Assembly: GCA_017628235.1 (NCBI GenBank)
Contig: JAGBZM010000022.1
Location: 1-43,351, forward strand
Direction of reading: 5' to 3'
DNA: 43,351 nucleotides
DNA from: Lentisphaeria bacterium
GTDB lineage: Bacteria > Verrucomicrobiota > Lentisphaeria > Victivallales > Victivallaceae
In this document: positions 1-7,038 of the stretch, piece by piece
Layout: every line of letters starts with the position of its first letter
How positions within the stretch are numbered: the first letter of the stretch is position 1
Translations under genes and position numbers: made by a program
Notes under the pieces: generated by a model
Databases searched by the model: none
What the model was told of the DNA's origin: nothing
Seen by the model: the letters and a program-made list of their open reading frames with translations, nothing else

Positions 1-46
1 ACAATTCTGACAATAAACTATCTTCCTTACCTTCCCTCAATCACCC

Positions 47-541
47 TTATTTGCCGCCGCAGTCACAGCCATTGTCACATTCATCCACCGAACGGACTGC
101 CACTCCGGCTTCATGCAAAAGCTTCATGGATACATCATCAATGGTATAGTGCTGATGGTAAACTACCTCCACGATTCCGGCATTGATGATCATTTTGGCA
201 CACAACAAACACGGACTGAATGTGGTATAAAGTGTCGCCCCTTTCAGCCGGATACCATTATATGCCGCCTGCACGATCGCATTTTCTTCAGCATGGCTGC
301 ACAGACACTGCCCCAAACCTTCGCCGCTTGGCACATCGGAATTACAGCGGGGACAACCGCCTTCGGAACAGTTTTTGATCCCGCGCGGAGTACCATTGTA
401 CCCGGTGGAAATTATCTGCCGGTCACGCACCACCACCGCCGCCACCTGACGGCGGCTGCAGTTGCTGCGGCTCGCCGCCACATGCGCAATGTCCATAAAA
501 TAACGGTCCCAGGACGGACGGACATGCTTCTCGTTTGACAT
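47..541 (-). CDS. dCMP deaminase family protein (ComEB-like)
   Basis: A 164-residue zinc-dependent deaminase of the cytidine/deoxycytidylate deaminase superfamily. It probably converts dCMP to dUMP, feeding thymidylate synthesis in the cytosol. The zinc site is visible: HAE at residues 83-85, where His83 is a ligand and Glu85 the proton shuttle, and PCLLC with Cys111 and Cys114. A cysteine-rich segment before the HAE motif (residues 58-81) is typical of dCMP deaminases that bind a second zinc. The N-terminal part (WDRYFMDIAHVAASRS) also fits this subfamily rather than tRNA or free cytidine deaminases. It is the last gene of a minus-strand run after aroE and the prepilin peptidase, 22 bases below the latter. 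No clear terminator is visible in the 46 bases left before the window edge. Family call is firm; the exact substrate is inferred. Confidence 0.9.
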   Translation of the reverse strand: MSNEKHVRPSWDRYFMDIAHVAASRSNCSRRQVAAVVVRDRQIISTGYNGTPRGIKNCSEGGCPRCNSDVPSGEGLGQCLCSHAEENAIVQAAYNGIRLKGATLYTTFSPCLLCAKMIINAGIVEVVYHQHYTIDDVSMKLLHEAGVAVRSVDECDNGCDCGGK

Positions 542-563
542 ACTCTTTTCCCTCCAAATTTTT

Positions 564-1442
564 TTACCAATATATCATCTTGAATACATCCAATATCTGC
601 CGGTCACAGAAAATCCATATCCACGCCCCCAGGGTGATAAACGGTACAAACGGCAGCGAAGCATCCATCCGCCGTTTCACCGCCAAACCCCAGAGCGAAC
701 CGGCAACCGAACCGGTCAGCAGCGCAAAAAATGCTCCGGGCAATCCCAGCAGCATCCCGCACAATGCAACAAACTTCACATCTCCGTACCCGATCACCTC
801 CCGGGAACAGAACAACCGGCAAACTTCAGCAAACACCGCCAGCAGCACCGCCGGGATCACCCCCGAAGCCAGTGTGTTGAGCAAAGAATACCAACCATTG
901 GCCGCCATTTGCGTTTCCGGAAAAAAACACGCGGCAATCAACGCAAAAAACATTCCGGAATATGTCAATTTGTCCGGCACCACCCGGAAACGGATGTCTG
1001 TCATAGCACAGGATATGCCGAAAAAAATCATCAGTATCCGCGCCGGGATCACCCCGGGCAGCTGTTCCGTCAATCCGGTTTTCACCACCACCATCGCCGT
1101 CAGCAAACCGCAGATCAGTTCCACCCAGAAATAACTCGATGAGTAAGGCGTACGGCAGGCCCGGCAACGCCCGCGCAGAACCAGATAACTCAATACCGGA
1201 ATATTGTCAAACCAGCGGATCGGATTACCGCAGACAGTACAATGACTGGAGGCTTTGGAGAGCGATTCGCCCCGGGGTATCCGCCAGATACAGACATTGA
1301 GAAAACTGCCGATACACGCTCCGAATGCAAATATCCAGAATATCACAAAAATCCACACCCCCGGATACCCCAATCCCCAAACCGTAAACCAATCTTTCGG
1401 TGAATCAAAATACCAACGGGAAATATCCCACCCGATCATCAT
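564..1442 (-). CDS. Prepilin peptidase (type IV leader peptidase, A24 family)
   Basis: A 292-residue inner-membrane aspartyl protease that cleaves the short leader of type IV prepilins and pseudopilins and usually N-methylates the new N-terminus. The N-terminal domain has the GSFLNVCIWRIPRGES motif (about residues 45-59) and two zinc-type cysteine pairs (Cys68/Cys71 and Cys93/Cys96), as in bifunctional PilD enzymes. The catalytic aspartates are Asp149 (in TDIR) and Asp221 (in GYGDVK), both in their usual membrane context. The C-terminus has the family's PF-x-PF-x-x-LGA element. The start overlaps the aroE stop by four bases (ATGA), so translation is probably coupled. Its likely substrates include the pseudopilins at 30395-32725, whose residue before the cleavage site is Ser, Asn or Thr instead of Gly. 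It could serve a type IV pilus, a type II secretion system or both. Confidence 0.92.
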   Translation of the reverse strand: MMIGWDISRWYFDSPKDWFTVWGLGYPGVWIFVIFWIFAFGACIGSFLNVCIWRIPRGESLSKASSHCTVCGNPIRWFDNIPVLSYLVLRGRCRACRTPYSSSYFWVELICGLLTAMVVVKTGLTEQLPGVIPARILMIFFGISCAMTDIRFRVVPDKLTYSGMFFALIAACFFPETQMAANGWYSLLNTLASGVIPAVLLAVFAEVCRLFCSREVIGYGDVKFVALCGMLLGLPGAFFALLTGSVAGSLWGLAVKRRMDASLPFVPFITLGAWIWIFCDRQILDVFKMIYW

Positions 1443-2281
1443 TCTGCTCCTTTTAATTCAAATCCACGCCGCATGGCAGCCAGATCCGGCTTGATACCGG
1501 TCCACAACTCGAAACTTTCCGCCCCCTGACGGATCAGCATCTCCATGCCGTTGGCCCAGTTGATATTATTTTCCGCCGCAATCTTCTGCAATGCTGTCGG
1601 ATGGTAAATGGTGTCAAATATTTTTACTTTCATCCCCGGATGGAAAAATCTTTCCGCCAGAGGCGACGGATCATCCGCTTTCAACCCGACGGATGTGGCC
1701 TGGATCAGATAATCCGCCGATTCCAGCAGACGTCTTACCTCTTTTTCATCATCCGGGACGGCACAACTGCCGGTAATTTCCGGATGGACCTTGCGGCACA
1801 AAGCAAACAACTCTTCAGCTCTGGCCGCTGTACGGTTGATAAAACTGATCTCTTCCACTCCGCAGCCGGCCAGATGCACCGCTGTGGCGCGAGCCGCCCC
1901 GCCTGCCCCGCAGAACAGGATCTTTTTCCCGGTCAACTCCTCCTGAAAACAATACTTCAATGCCTCTTCCAACCCGACTCCGTCGGTCGAATCCCCGATG
2001 ATCCGCCCTTCCGAAATGAGCAGAGTGTTGACGCTGCCGCAAACTCCGGCCCGCGAAGTCAATTCATCTGCCAGGGCCGCTGCCTGCAGCTTGTGCGGTA
2101 CAGTCAGATTGACTCCGGACAGATTTTTCCGGGCATATTCAAAGAAGTCAGCCAGCTCCTCCGGATGAACCAGACGCCGTCCATACGGGCGGCCCAAACC
2201 GGCAGCTTCAAATGCGGCATTCTGCATGCCGGGAGACCGGCTGTGTCCCACCGGATCGCCAATTACCAAATATTTTTCCAT
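1439..2281 (-). CDS. aroE: Shikimate dehydrogenase
   Basis: A 280-residue NADP-dependent enzyme reducing 3-dehydroshikimate to shikimate in the aromatic amino acid pathway. The shikimate-binding SxS near the N-terminus is seen in HSRSPGMQNAAFEAAGL, followed by the catalytic-lysine motif NLTVPHK (about residues 59-65) and DGVGLEEAL. The Rossmann fold shows as FCGAGGAARATAVHLAG, with a following NRT segment that normally contacts the NADP ribose phosphate. Length is normal for AroE. It is the first gene of a minus-strand run: its last four bases overlap the prepilin peptidase start. The 112-base gap upstream separates it from the divergent lipoprotein gene and should hold both promoters; I could not pick a convincing one. 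Shikimate versus quinate preference cannot be settled from sequence, but the single-domain form and motifs favour AroE. Confidence 0.93.
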   Translation of the reverse strand: MEKYLVIGDPVGHSRSPGMQNAAFEAAGLGRPYGRRLVHPEELADFFEYARKNLSGVNLTVPHKLQAAALADELTSRAGVCGSVNTLLISEGRIIGDSTDGVGLEEALKYCFQEELTGKKILFCGAGGAARATAVHLAGCGVEEISFINRTAARAEELFALCRKVHPEITGSCAVPDDEKEVRRLLESADYLIQATSVGLKADDPSPLAERFFHPGMKVKIFDTIYHPTALQKIAAENNINWANGMEMLIRQGAESFELWTGIKPDLAAMRRGFELKGAE

Positions 2282-2341
2282 TTTTTTATCACTTTGACTG
2301 GAAATTTTATGCTTTTGGGGTTAATATACATGAACATCAAA

Positions 2342-2357
2342 TGCTTCGCAAGAAGCA
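2342..2357 (+). promoter_or_regulatory. Hairpin with GNRA-type loop in the leader of the lipoprotein gene
   Basis: TGCTTC-GCAA-GAAGCA forms a perfect six-base-pair stem closed by a GCAA tetraloop, 36 bases before the lipoprotein start codon and upstream of its GGAGA ribosome-binding site. It is in the divergent aroE/lipoprotein intergenic region, so it may be a 5' leader structure. A chance inverted repeat is possible at this length. Confidence 0.3.
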
Positions 2358-2393
2358 AAGGGTATTTAATCACATTTTTTTGGAGATTTTTTA

Positions 2394-2969
2394 ATGAAAT
2401 CATTAAAACTGCGCTATCTGGCACTCTTGTCTTCTGCGGTCTTCCTGTGCGGCGGATGCGAAATTTTCCGGGAAGCTCTGGAAGAAAGTTACGCCTCCGA
2501 GGACCCGTCCAGCAACGAGTTTGAAACCCGTTTCAATATCGGCATTTTTGAAGTGGTCAAATATCCGCGCGCCACCATGCTGGAAAAGGAGATCAATATT
2601 GATAACAACAACACCGTCTGCATCAATACCAATGCCCTTTTCAGCAGCAAGCGCATACGTCAGGCCCGCGCCATTCCCCGCCCCGGCAATCCGGATGTTT
2701 ATGATCTGGAATTCCGCATCGACCGGATGGGCAAAACCCAGTGGATGATCCTCGCCGGAAACAACAAAAACCGGGAAGTGGTGATGATCGTCGATGACCG
2801 TTATGTCGGCTCATTCATCCCGGAAAATTATCAGGATGGCACCAAAGACTGGGTCCGAGTGCGGGCCGGAGTGGACAATTATACCGCCAGAGGCATTGTC
2901 AAATTTGCCAAGAAAAATTATGAATTCTACAATCCTGAAGCCAAAAACTGGTTTGAAAACCTTTTCTGA
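2394..2969 (+). CDS. Small lipoprotein of unknown function
   Basis: A 191-residue protein with a short basic start, a hydrophobic segment and a candidate lipobox ending at Cys22 (FLCGGC). The Cys at -3 is atypical, but the pattern fits a lipoprotein signal peptide. The mature part has no motif I recognise. It starts with an acidic stretch (EALEESYASEDPSSNEFETR) and then appears to be a mixed alpha/beta domain with NNNTVCINTNALFSSKRIRQ and several basic segments. A GGAGA ribosome-binding site at 2382-2386 sits seven bases before the ATG. The 3' end overlaps the probable start of ppk by tens of bases, so the two are likely co-transcribed and perhaps translationally coupled. A function linked to polyphosphate is not shown by the sequence. 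Confidence 0.75.
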   Translation: MKSLKLRYLALLSSAVFLCGGCEIFREALEESYASEDPSSNEFETRFNIGIFEVVKYPRATMLEKEINIDNNNTVCINTNALFSSKRIRQARAIPRPGNPDVYDLEFRIDRMGKTQWMILAGNNKNREVVMIVDDRYVGSFIPENYQDGTKDWVRVRAGVDNYTARGIVKFAKKNYEFYNPEAKNWFENLF

Positions 2970-5016
2970 TCCGGAATTTTTCATCAGCCGGGAACTCTCT
3001 TGGCTGGATTTCAACGACCGGGTACTGGATGAAGCGCGTTTTCCGGTGAATCCATTATTGGAAAGGTTGAAATTCATAGCGATATTCAGCAGTAATCTCG
3101 ATGAATTTTTCATGGTCAGAGTAGCCGGTCTGCGCCAATTGATCCATGCCCGGGTCAATGAGTGTGACCCGGCCGGCAATACTCCGGTCCAGCAGCTGCT
3201 GCATGCCCGGACAAAAATTTCTGCCATGCTCAAAAAACAGTATTCTCTGCTCGACAAATATATCATCCCGCAGTTGGCGGCCGCGGGAATATTCATCCGC
3301 CGTCTGCAGGAATTGACTCCGGATATGCAAGTGCAGATGAAAAGTTTTTTCAAGCGGAACATCATGCCCGCCCTCACCCCGCTGGCTGTCGATCCGTCCC
3401 ACCCCTTTCCGCTGCTCAATTCCGGAGCTGTGGAATTGGCGGTAAAACTTTATTTCCCGAAAAGCAGAAAATCCCTCACTGCTTTTGTGGAAGTCCCCGA
3501 ACTTTTCGACCGGTTCATCCGGCTGCCGGAAAATTCTGCGGAAGAAATATCATTCATCCTGCTGGAAGACCTCATCGCAGAAAATGCCGGAGAACTTTTC
3601 CCCGGCGGGGAGATCCGCGCCATGCAGATATTCCGGGTCACCAGAGACATGGACTACTCCATCGACGATGATGACAGTGAAGACCTGCTTCATGCCCTGC
3701 AGAACAAACTCCGGCAACGCCGTTCCCGCGCTCCGGTCAGACTGGAATTCTCCTCCGTCCGCAGCAATAAGGCACTGCAAAACTATCTGGCAGATTCTCT
3801 GGAACTCGAACCGGAATTCTGTTATCACCTGCCCGGACCGCTGCATCTGAAACAATATGCCGGACTGATAAATCAACTCGACCGGCCGGAACTTCTTGAA
3901 CCGGTCTGGCAACCGCAGATGCCGGAGGTTTTTTCCGGATATTCCACTGTCTTTGAAGCAATTTCCGCCAGAAAAAATATTCTGCTGACTCACCCGTATC
4001 AGAGTTTCGATCCGCTGGTAAGACTCCTGGAAGAAGCTGCCGGTGATCCGTCGGTCGTGGCCATCAAACAGACCCTCTACCGGGTCAGCGGCAATTCCCC
4101 CATTGTAAAAGCACTCCGGCGCGCCGCCGAAAACGGCAAACAGGTGACGGTCCTGGTGGAATTGAAAGCCCGTTTCGACGAAAGCAACAACATTGCATGG
4201 GCCGAATTACTCGATCTCTCCGGAGCCCATGTAGCTTACGGAATGCCGGGGTTGAAGGTGCATTGCAAAGCTCTGCTCATCGTCCGCCGGGAAAACGGCA
4301 TTCTCCGGAGCTATGTCCACTTCGGCACCGGTAATTACAATGACCGGACTGCAGAATTATACACCGACTTCAGTTTGTTGAGCTGCGATCCGGAGCTTAC
4401 CGCCGATGCCGCAGTGCTTTTCAATCTTCTCAGCGGCAGCACTGAACCTCCGGATAAATGGAGTGCCATTAGTTCCGCCCCATTTGATCTGCGCCGGAAA
4501 TTGACCGCATTGATCAGACGGGAAACCGCCCTGGGAACCAATGGACGGATCATCGCCAAAATGAACAGTCTGTCCGATCCGGAATTGATAACTCTCATCC
4601 ATCAAGCCGCTGCGGCCGGAGTGAAAATCGATCTGATCGTCCGGGGCATATGCTGCTGCCGGATACAGGGAAATGAGAAAAATCTCCGGATCATCAGTAT
4701 CATCGACCGTTTTCTGGAACACTCCCGGGTCTTTTACTTCGGCAATAACGGCAACGATGAATTGTACTGTTCCAGTGCCGACTGGATGCCGCGCAATCTC
4801 GATCGCCGGGTCGAATTGATGTTTCCGATTTACGACAGAGAAATAAAAAAGGAGATCATGACAATTCTGGACTTTCACCTGCATGACCGGGATAAACAGC
4901 GGAAACTGCTTGCTTCCGGATGTTATTCGCGTCCGGCAGGAAAGAATCCGCTGCAGACCAGAAGCCAATGGAAAATTTACGAATTTTTACAAAAAAACAG
5001 ACAAAAAACGGAATAA
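2920..5016 (+). CDS. ppk: Polyphosphate kinase 1
   Basis: About 698 residues from the ATG at 2920, close to the usual PPK1 length. It reversibly polymerises the ATP gamma-phosphate into polyphosphate. The N domain begins with FFISRELSWLDFNDRVL and contains SSNLDEFFMVRVAGL. Two phospholipase D-like catalytic halves follow. The autophosphorylated histidine lies in GLKVHCKALLIVRR (His448 from this start), with HFGTGNYNDRTAELYTD after it. The second conserved histidine is in FLEHSRVFYFG (His601), followed by SSADWMPRNLDRRVEL. The frame is open upstream to 2794, but that part lies inside the lipoprotein gene and resembles no PPK. Either ATG 2920 or TTG 2953 places the start just ahead of the conserved region, giving an overlap of 50 or 17 bases with the upstream gene. 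No strong Shine-Dalgarno decides between them. Confidence 0.93.
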   Translation: MNSTILKPKTGLKTFSDPEFFISRELSWLDFNDRVLDEARFPVNPLLERLKFIAIFSSNLDEFFMVRVAGLRQLIHARVNECDPAGNTPVQQLLHARTKISAMLKKQYSLLDKYIIPQLAAAGIFIRRLQELTPDMQVQMKSFFKRNIMPALTPLAVDPSHPFPLLNSGAVELAVKLYFPKSRKSLTAFVEVPELFDRFIRLPENSAEEISFILLEDLIAENAGELFPGGEIRAMQIFRVTRDMDYSIDDDDSEDLLHALQNKLRQRRSRAPVRLEFSSVRSNKALQNYLADSLELEPEFCYHLPGPLHLKQYAGLINQLDRPELLEPVWQPQMPEVFSGYSTVFEAISARKNILLTHPYQSFDPLVRLLEEAAGDPSVVAIKQTLYRVSGNSPIVKALRRAAENGKQVTVLVELKARFDESNNIAWAELLDLSGAHVAYGMPGLKVHCKALLIVRRENGILRSYVHFGTGNYNDRTAELYTDFSLLSCDPELTADAAVLFNLLSGSTEPPDKWSAISSAPFDLRRKLTALIRRETALGTNGRIIAKMNSLSDPELITLIHQAAAAGVKIDLIVRGICCCRIQGNEKNLRIISIIDRFLEHSRVFYFGNNGNDELYCSSADWMPRNLDRRVELMFPIYDREIKKEIMTILDFHLHDRDKQRKLLASGCYSRPAGKNPLQTRSQWKIYEFLQKNRQKTE

Positions 5017-5069
5017 GTTGCATTTTTTTATAAAATTGCACTTGAAATATCGGGGCCAATGGAGTATTG

Positions 5070-5075
5070 TATAAT
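5070..5075 (+). promoter_or_regulatory. Possible -10 element before the GntR-type regulator
   Basis: A perfect TATAAT lies 38 bases before the regulator's GTG start. The nearest -35-like hexamer, TTGAAA at 5042-5047, is 22 bases away, longer than the usual 16-18. The site is therefore only a candidate. The surrounding AT-rich dyad-like sequence could also be an autoregulatory operator. Confidence 0.3.
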
Positions 5076-5113
5076 ATGCCATACATATAAAGTTTATGTT
5101 TCAGGAGGGAATT

Positions 5114-5770
5114 GTGTCTTTAGAACCGATAAGCTGTTCCACTTTGGCCGATGGAGTGGAAAGCAGCATTTTAAGTTTTATCCGCCGCCGTACTTTGCAG
5201 CCGGGAGATTTGCTTCCCCGGGAAGAGGAGATCGCCGATGATTTGAATATCAGCCGGTTGAGTGTCCGCGAAGGGATCGGCCGCTTGAAAGCTCTCGGCC
5301 TGATCGAGCCGCGCAAACGCCGGGGAACCATTCTGCGGAAACCGGATCCGTTCCTGCCTTTCAGCAAAATCGCCCGAACCAATTTATTCACCCAGGAGGA
5401 CCGTCGGGATTTCAGGGAAATGCGGGTCGCGCTGGAGTTGGGGATGTGTGAATGGATTTTTTTCCGCAAGAAACCGGAAGACATCCGCAGACTGCGCAAA
5501 ATCGCGCTGGAAATCACTAATGTCTGGTCCGATGTGGAATTTCATACCCAGCTGATGAAAATGTCCGGCAATCACAGCGTGAATGAGTTCCGTGAGATCC
5601 TCGCGGAATTTTTCAAATTTCCGCCGAAAGAATGCGACCGGGAATTCTGGCAGAAGTCCAGCAAAGAACATTTGGAATTATGCGATATTCTGGAAAAAGG
5701 TACTGCAGCGGAGTTTTATGCGGCAATGCGTAAACACTTTCAGCCGTACTTCAATGATAACATTTCCTGA
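5114..5770 (+). CDS. FadR/GntR-family transcriptional regulator (FCD ligand domain)
   Basis: A 218-residue regulator. The N-terminal winged helix (about residues 10-75) has the GntR signature: ILSFIRRRTLQPGDLLPREEEIADDL, then NISRLSVREGIGRLKALGLIEPR. The C-terminal all-helical FCD domain carries EFHTQLMKMSGN, EHLEL and MRKHF, positions that commonly bind a metal or organic acid in this family. I chose GTG 5114 because a strong AGGAGGG at 5103-5109 sits four to five bases before it. The in-frame ATG at 5096 lies upstream of that site and would waste it. The regulator leads a plus-strand series with an HlyD-like protein, a large SSS symporter and an LctP-type permease. FCD regulators often control carboxylate or sugar-acid transport genes, so these neighbours are plausible targets. 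The ligand is not deducible. Confidence 0.88.
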   Translation: MSLEPISCSTLADGVESSILSFIRRRTLQPGDLLPREEEIADDLNISRLSVREGIGRLKALGLIEPRKRRGTILRKPDPFLPFSKIARTNLFTQEDRRDFREMRVALELGMCEWIFFRKKPEDIRRLRKIALEITNVWSDVEFHTQLMKMSGNHSVNEFREILAEFFKFPPKECDREFWQKSSKEHLELCDILEKGTAAEFYAAMRKHFQPYFNDNIS

Positions 5771-5822
5771 CCGGAGGAAATCAGAAAATATCGATCTGTT
5801 TATTTTGCGGTAAACTCATACG

Positions 5823-5849
5823 CCGGAGGCGTTGCATTCGCGCCTCCGG
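5823..5849. repeat. Perfect 9-bp inverted repeat (hairpin) after the regulator gene
   Basis: CCGGAGGCG at 5823-5831 and CGCCTCCGG at 5841-5849 are perfect inverted arms around a nine-base loop. No T-run follows on the plus strand, so it is not a classic intrinsic terminator. It may be a weak terminator or attenuator, an RNA-stabilising hairpin, or an operator between the regulator gene and the HlyD-like gene. Confidence 0.55.
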
Positions 5850-5893
5850 AAAGATCACCGTAAAGAATCAACCGGATGCAAAAGGGGGGATTG

Positions 5894-6877
5894 ATGAAAA
5901 AAGCAGTATCGGCAGTATTGCTGGTCGCGCTGATGACCGGACTCTGTTCCGGGGCCGAAGTGATCAGAGGCGTGGGCCGGATACGGGGACGCAGTGTATA
6001 TACGTTGAAAAACAAATATGCCGGCTTTGTCAGCAAAGTACATTTTTTCACCGGGAAACAGATCAAAAAAGGTGATGTCATTCTGGAATATGATGATTTG
6101 GAGATCCGCAGTAAAATCTGCAATCTGGAAAATGATATCGCTGAACAGCTCCAACTGGTGGAACTCAAACGGCTCAATCTGCAGCTGACCAGACTTGATC
6201 CGCTGCCCTCCCAATTCCGCAATCTGCAATGGAAAAAGTTGAGCGCACAGAAACGCTTGAACCGCTATACCGCCGAACTGGAAGCGTACAAAAAGCTCCA
6301 CGCCAGCAAAGCGGTCTCTGATCTGGCCCTGCAGGAAAAGCAGCAGCTTTTCACCGACTATCAGGCGGAAACCGCTTCCATCGATCAGGATATCAAAATC
6401 GTAAAACAGGGTCTGGCCGACCTCTATATCCATCAGGCCGAAAAAGAATTAGCTCAAGCTGAACTGCATTTGAACAACCTGCAGAAAGAACTTGCCCTGC
6501 TCAAAGAAGAGCTGACATATTATAAAATCGTTGCCCCGGTGGATGGCTACTGCGTTACTGAATCGGATACCGTCGGCAGTTATAATGCTGTCGGTACAGC
6601 AGCCGCGTATGTCCACAAAGACGATGTAAAGCACATTTATTCCTATTTCAAAGAAGAAGATATGCACCTTCTCCACGTCGGAATGGATTGCCGTTTCATC
6701 AGCAATCAGCACGGCCCGGAAAAAATATTTCCGGCCAGAATATTTGCCATCAAACGTTACCGCTACGAATATGGCGCGGGAGTCTATTTTGAAGTCCGGT
6801 TGAAGATTCTTCAGGAACCGGTATCCCTGCGGATCGACTCAAACGGAGTGGTGGAAGTGCCGCTTGAGCGTAAATAA
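5894..6877 (+). CDS. HlyD-like periplasmic adaptor (membrane fusion protein)
   Basis: A 327-residue exported protein with the architecture of RND/ABC adaptor subunits. It starts MKKAVSAVLLVALMTGLCSGAE, a clear signal peptide. A lipoyl/barrel-sandwich half follows (GFVSKVHFFTGKQIKKGDVILEYDD). Residues of about 75-210 form a long coiled-coil hairpin with many heptad Leu/Gln/Glu residues. The second lipoyl half is seen as KIVAPVDGYCVTESDTVGSYNAVG, then a beta-barrel region. I chose the ATG at 5894 because GGGGGG at 5884-5889 precedes it closely; the in-frame ATG at 5876 lies upstream of that site. Such adaptors normally sit beside an inner-membrane pump and an outer-membrane channel, but neither is adjacent here. 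The neighbours are a regulator and a symporter, so its partner is unknown. Confidence 0.82.
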   Translation: MKKAVSAVLLVALMTGLCSGAEVIRGVGRIRGRSVYTLKNKYAGFVSKVHFFTGKQIKKGDVILEYDDLEIRSKICNLENDIAEQLQLVELKRLNLQLTRLDPLPSQFRNLQWKKLSAQKRLNRYTAELEAYKKLHASKAVSDLALQEKQQLFTDYQAETASIDQDIKIVKQGLADLYIHQAEKELAQAELHLNNLQKELALLKEELTYYKIVAPVDGYCVTESDTVGSYNAVGTAAAYVHKDDVKHIYSYFKEEDMHLLHVGMDCRFISNQHGPEKIFPARIFAIKRYRYEYGAGVYFEVRLKILQEPVSLRIDSNGVVEVPLERK

Positions 6878-7038
6878 GTTTGCATCAAGAGGTAAAAATT
6901 TCAACAATACGCCAAAAATTCCGAAGGAGGTAAAAAACAAAATTCTGATTTCAGTTTCCCGGTTATGATTTAATGATTTTCTGCAAAGCAACTTTTTAAC
7001 AAAAAGCCGTTTCCATCCGGAACCGGCAGGGGGATTCC

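Noticed and set aside
1601-2524. A 307-codon plus-strand open frame opposite aroE
   Set aside because: It runs antisense through a well-conserved aroE and into the lipoprotein gene in another frame, with low-complexity composition typical of a shadow frame.
5020-5044. Terminator-like AT-rich imperfect dyad after ppk
   Set aside because: The stem is short with a bulge and the T-run lies inside the loop, so it does not have the form of an intrinsic terminator.
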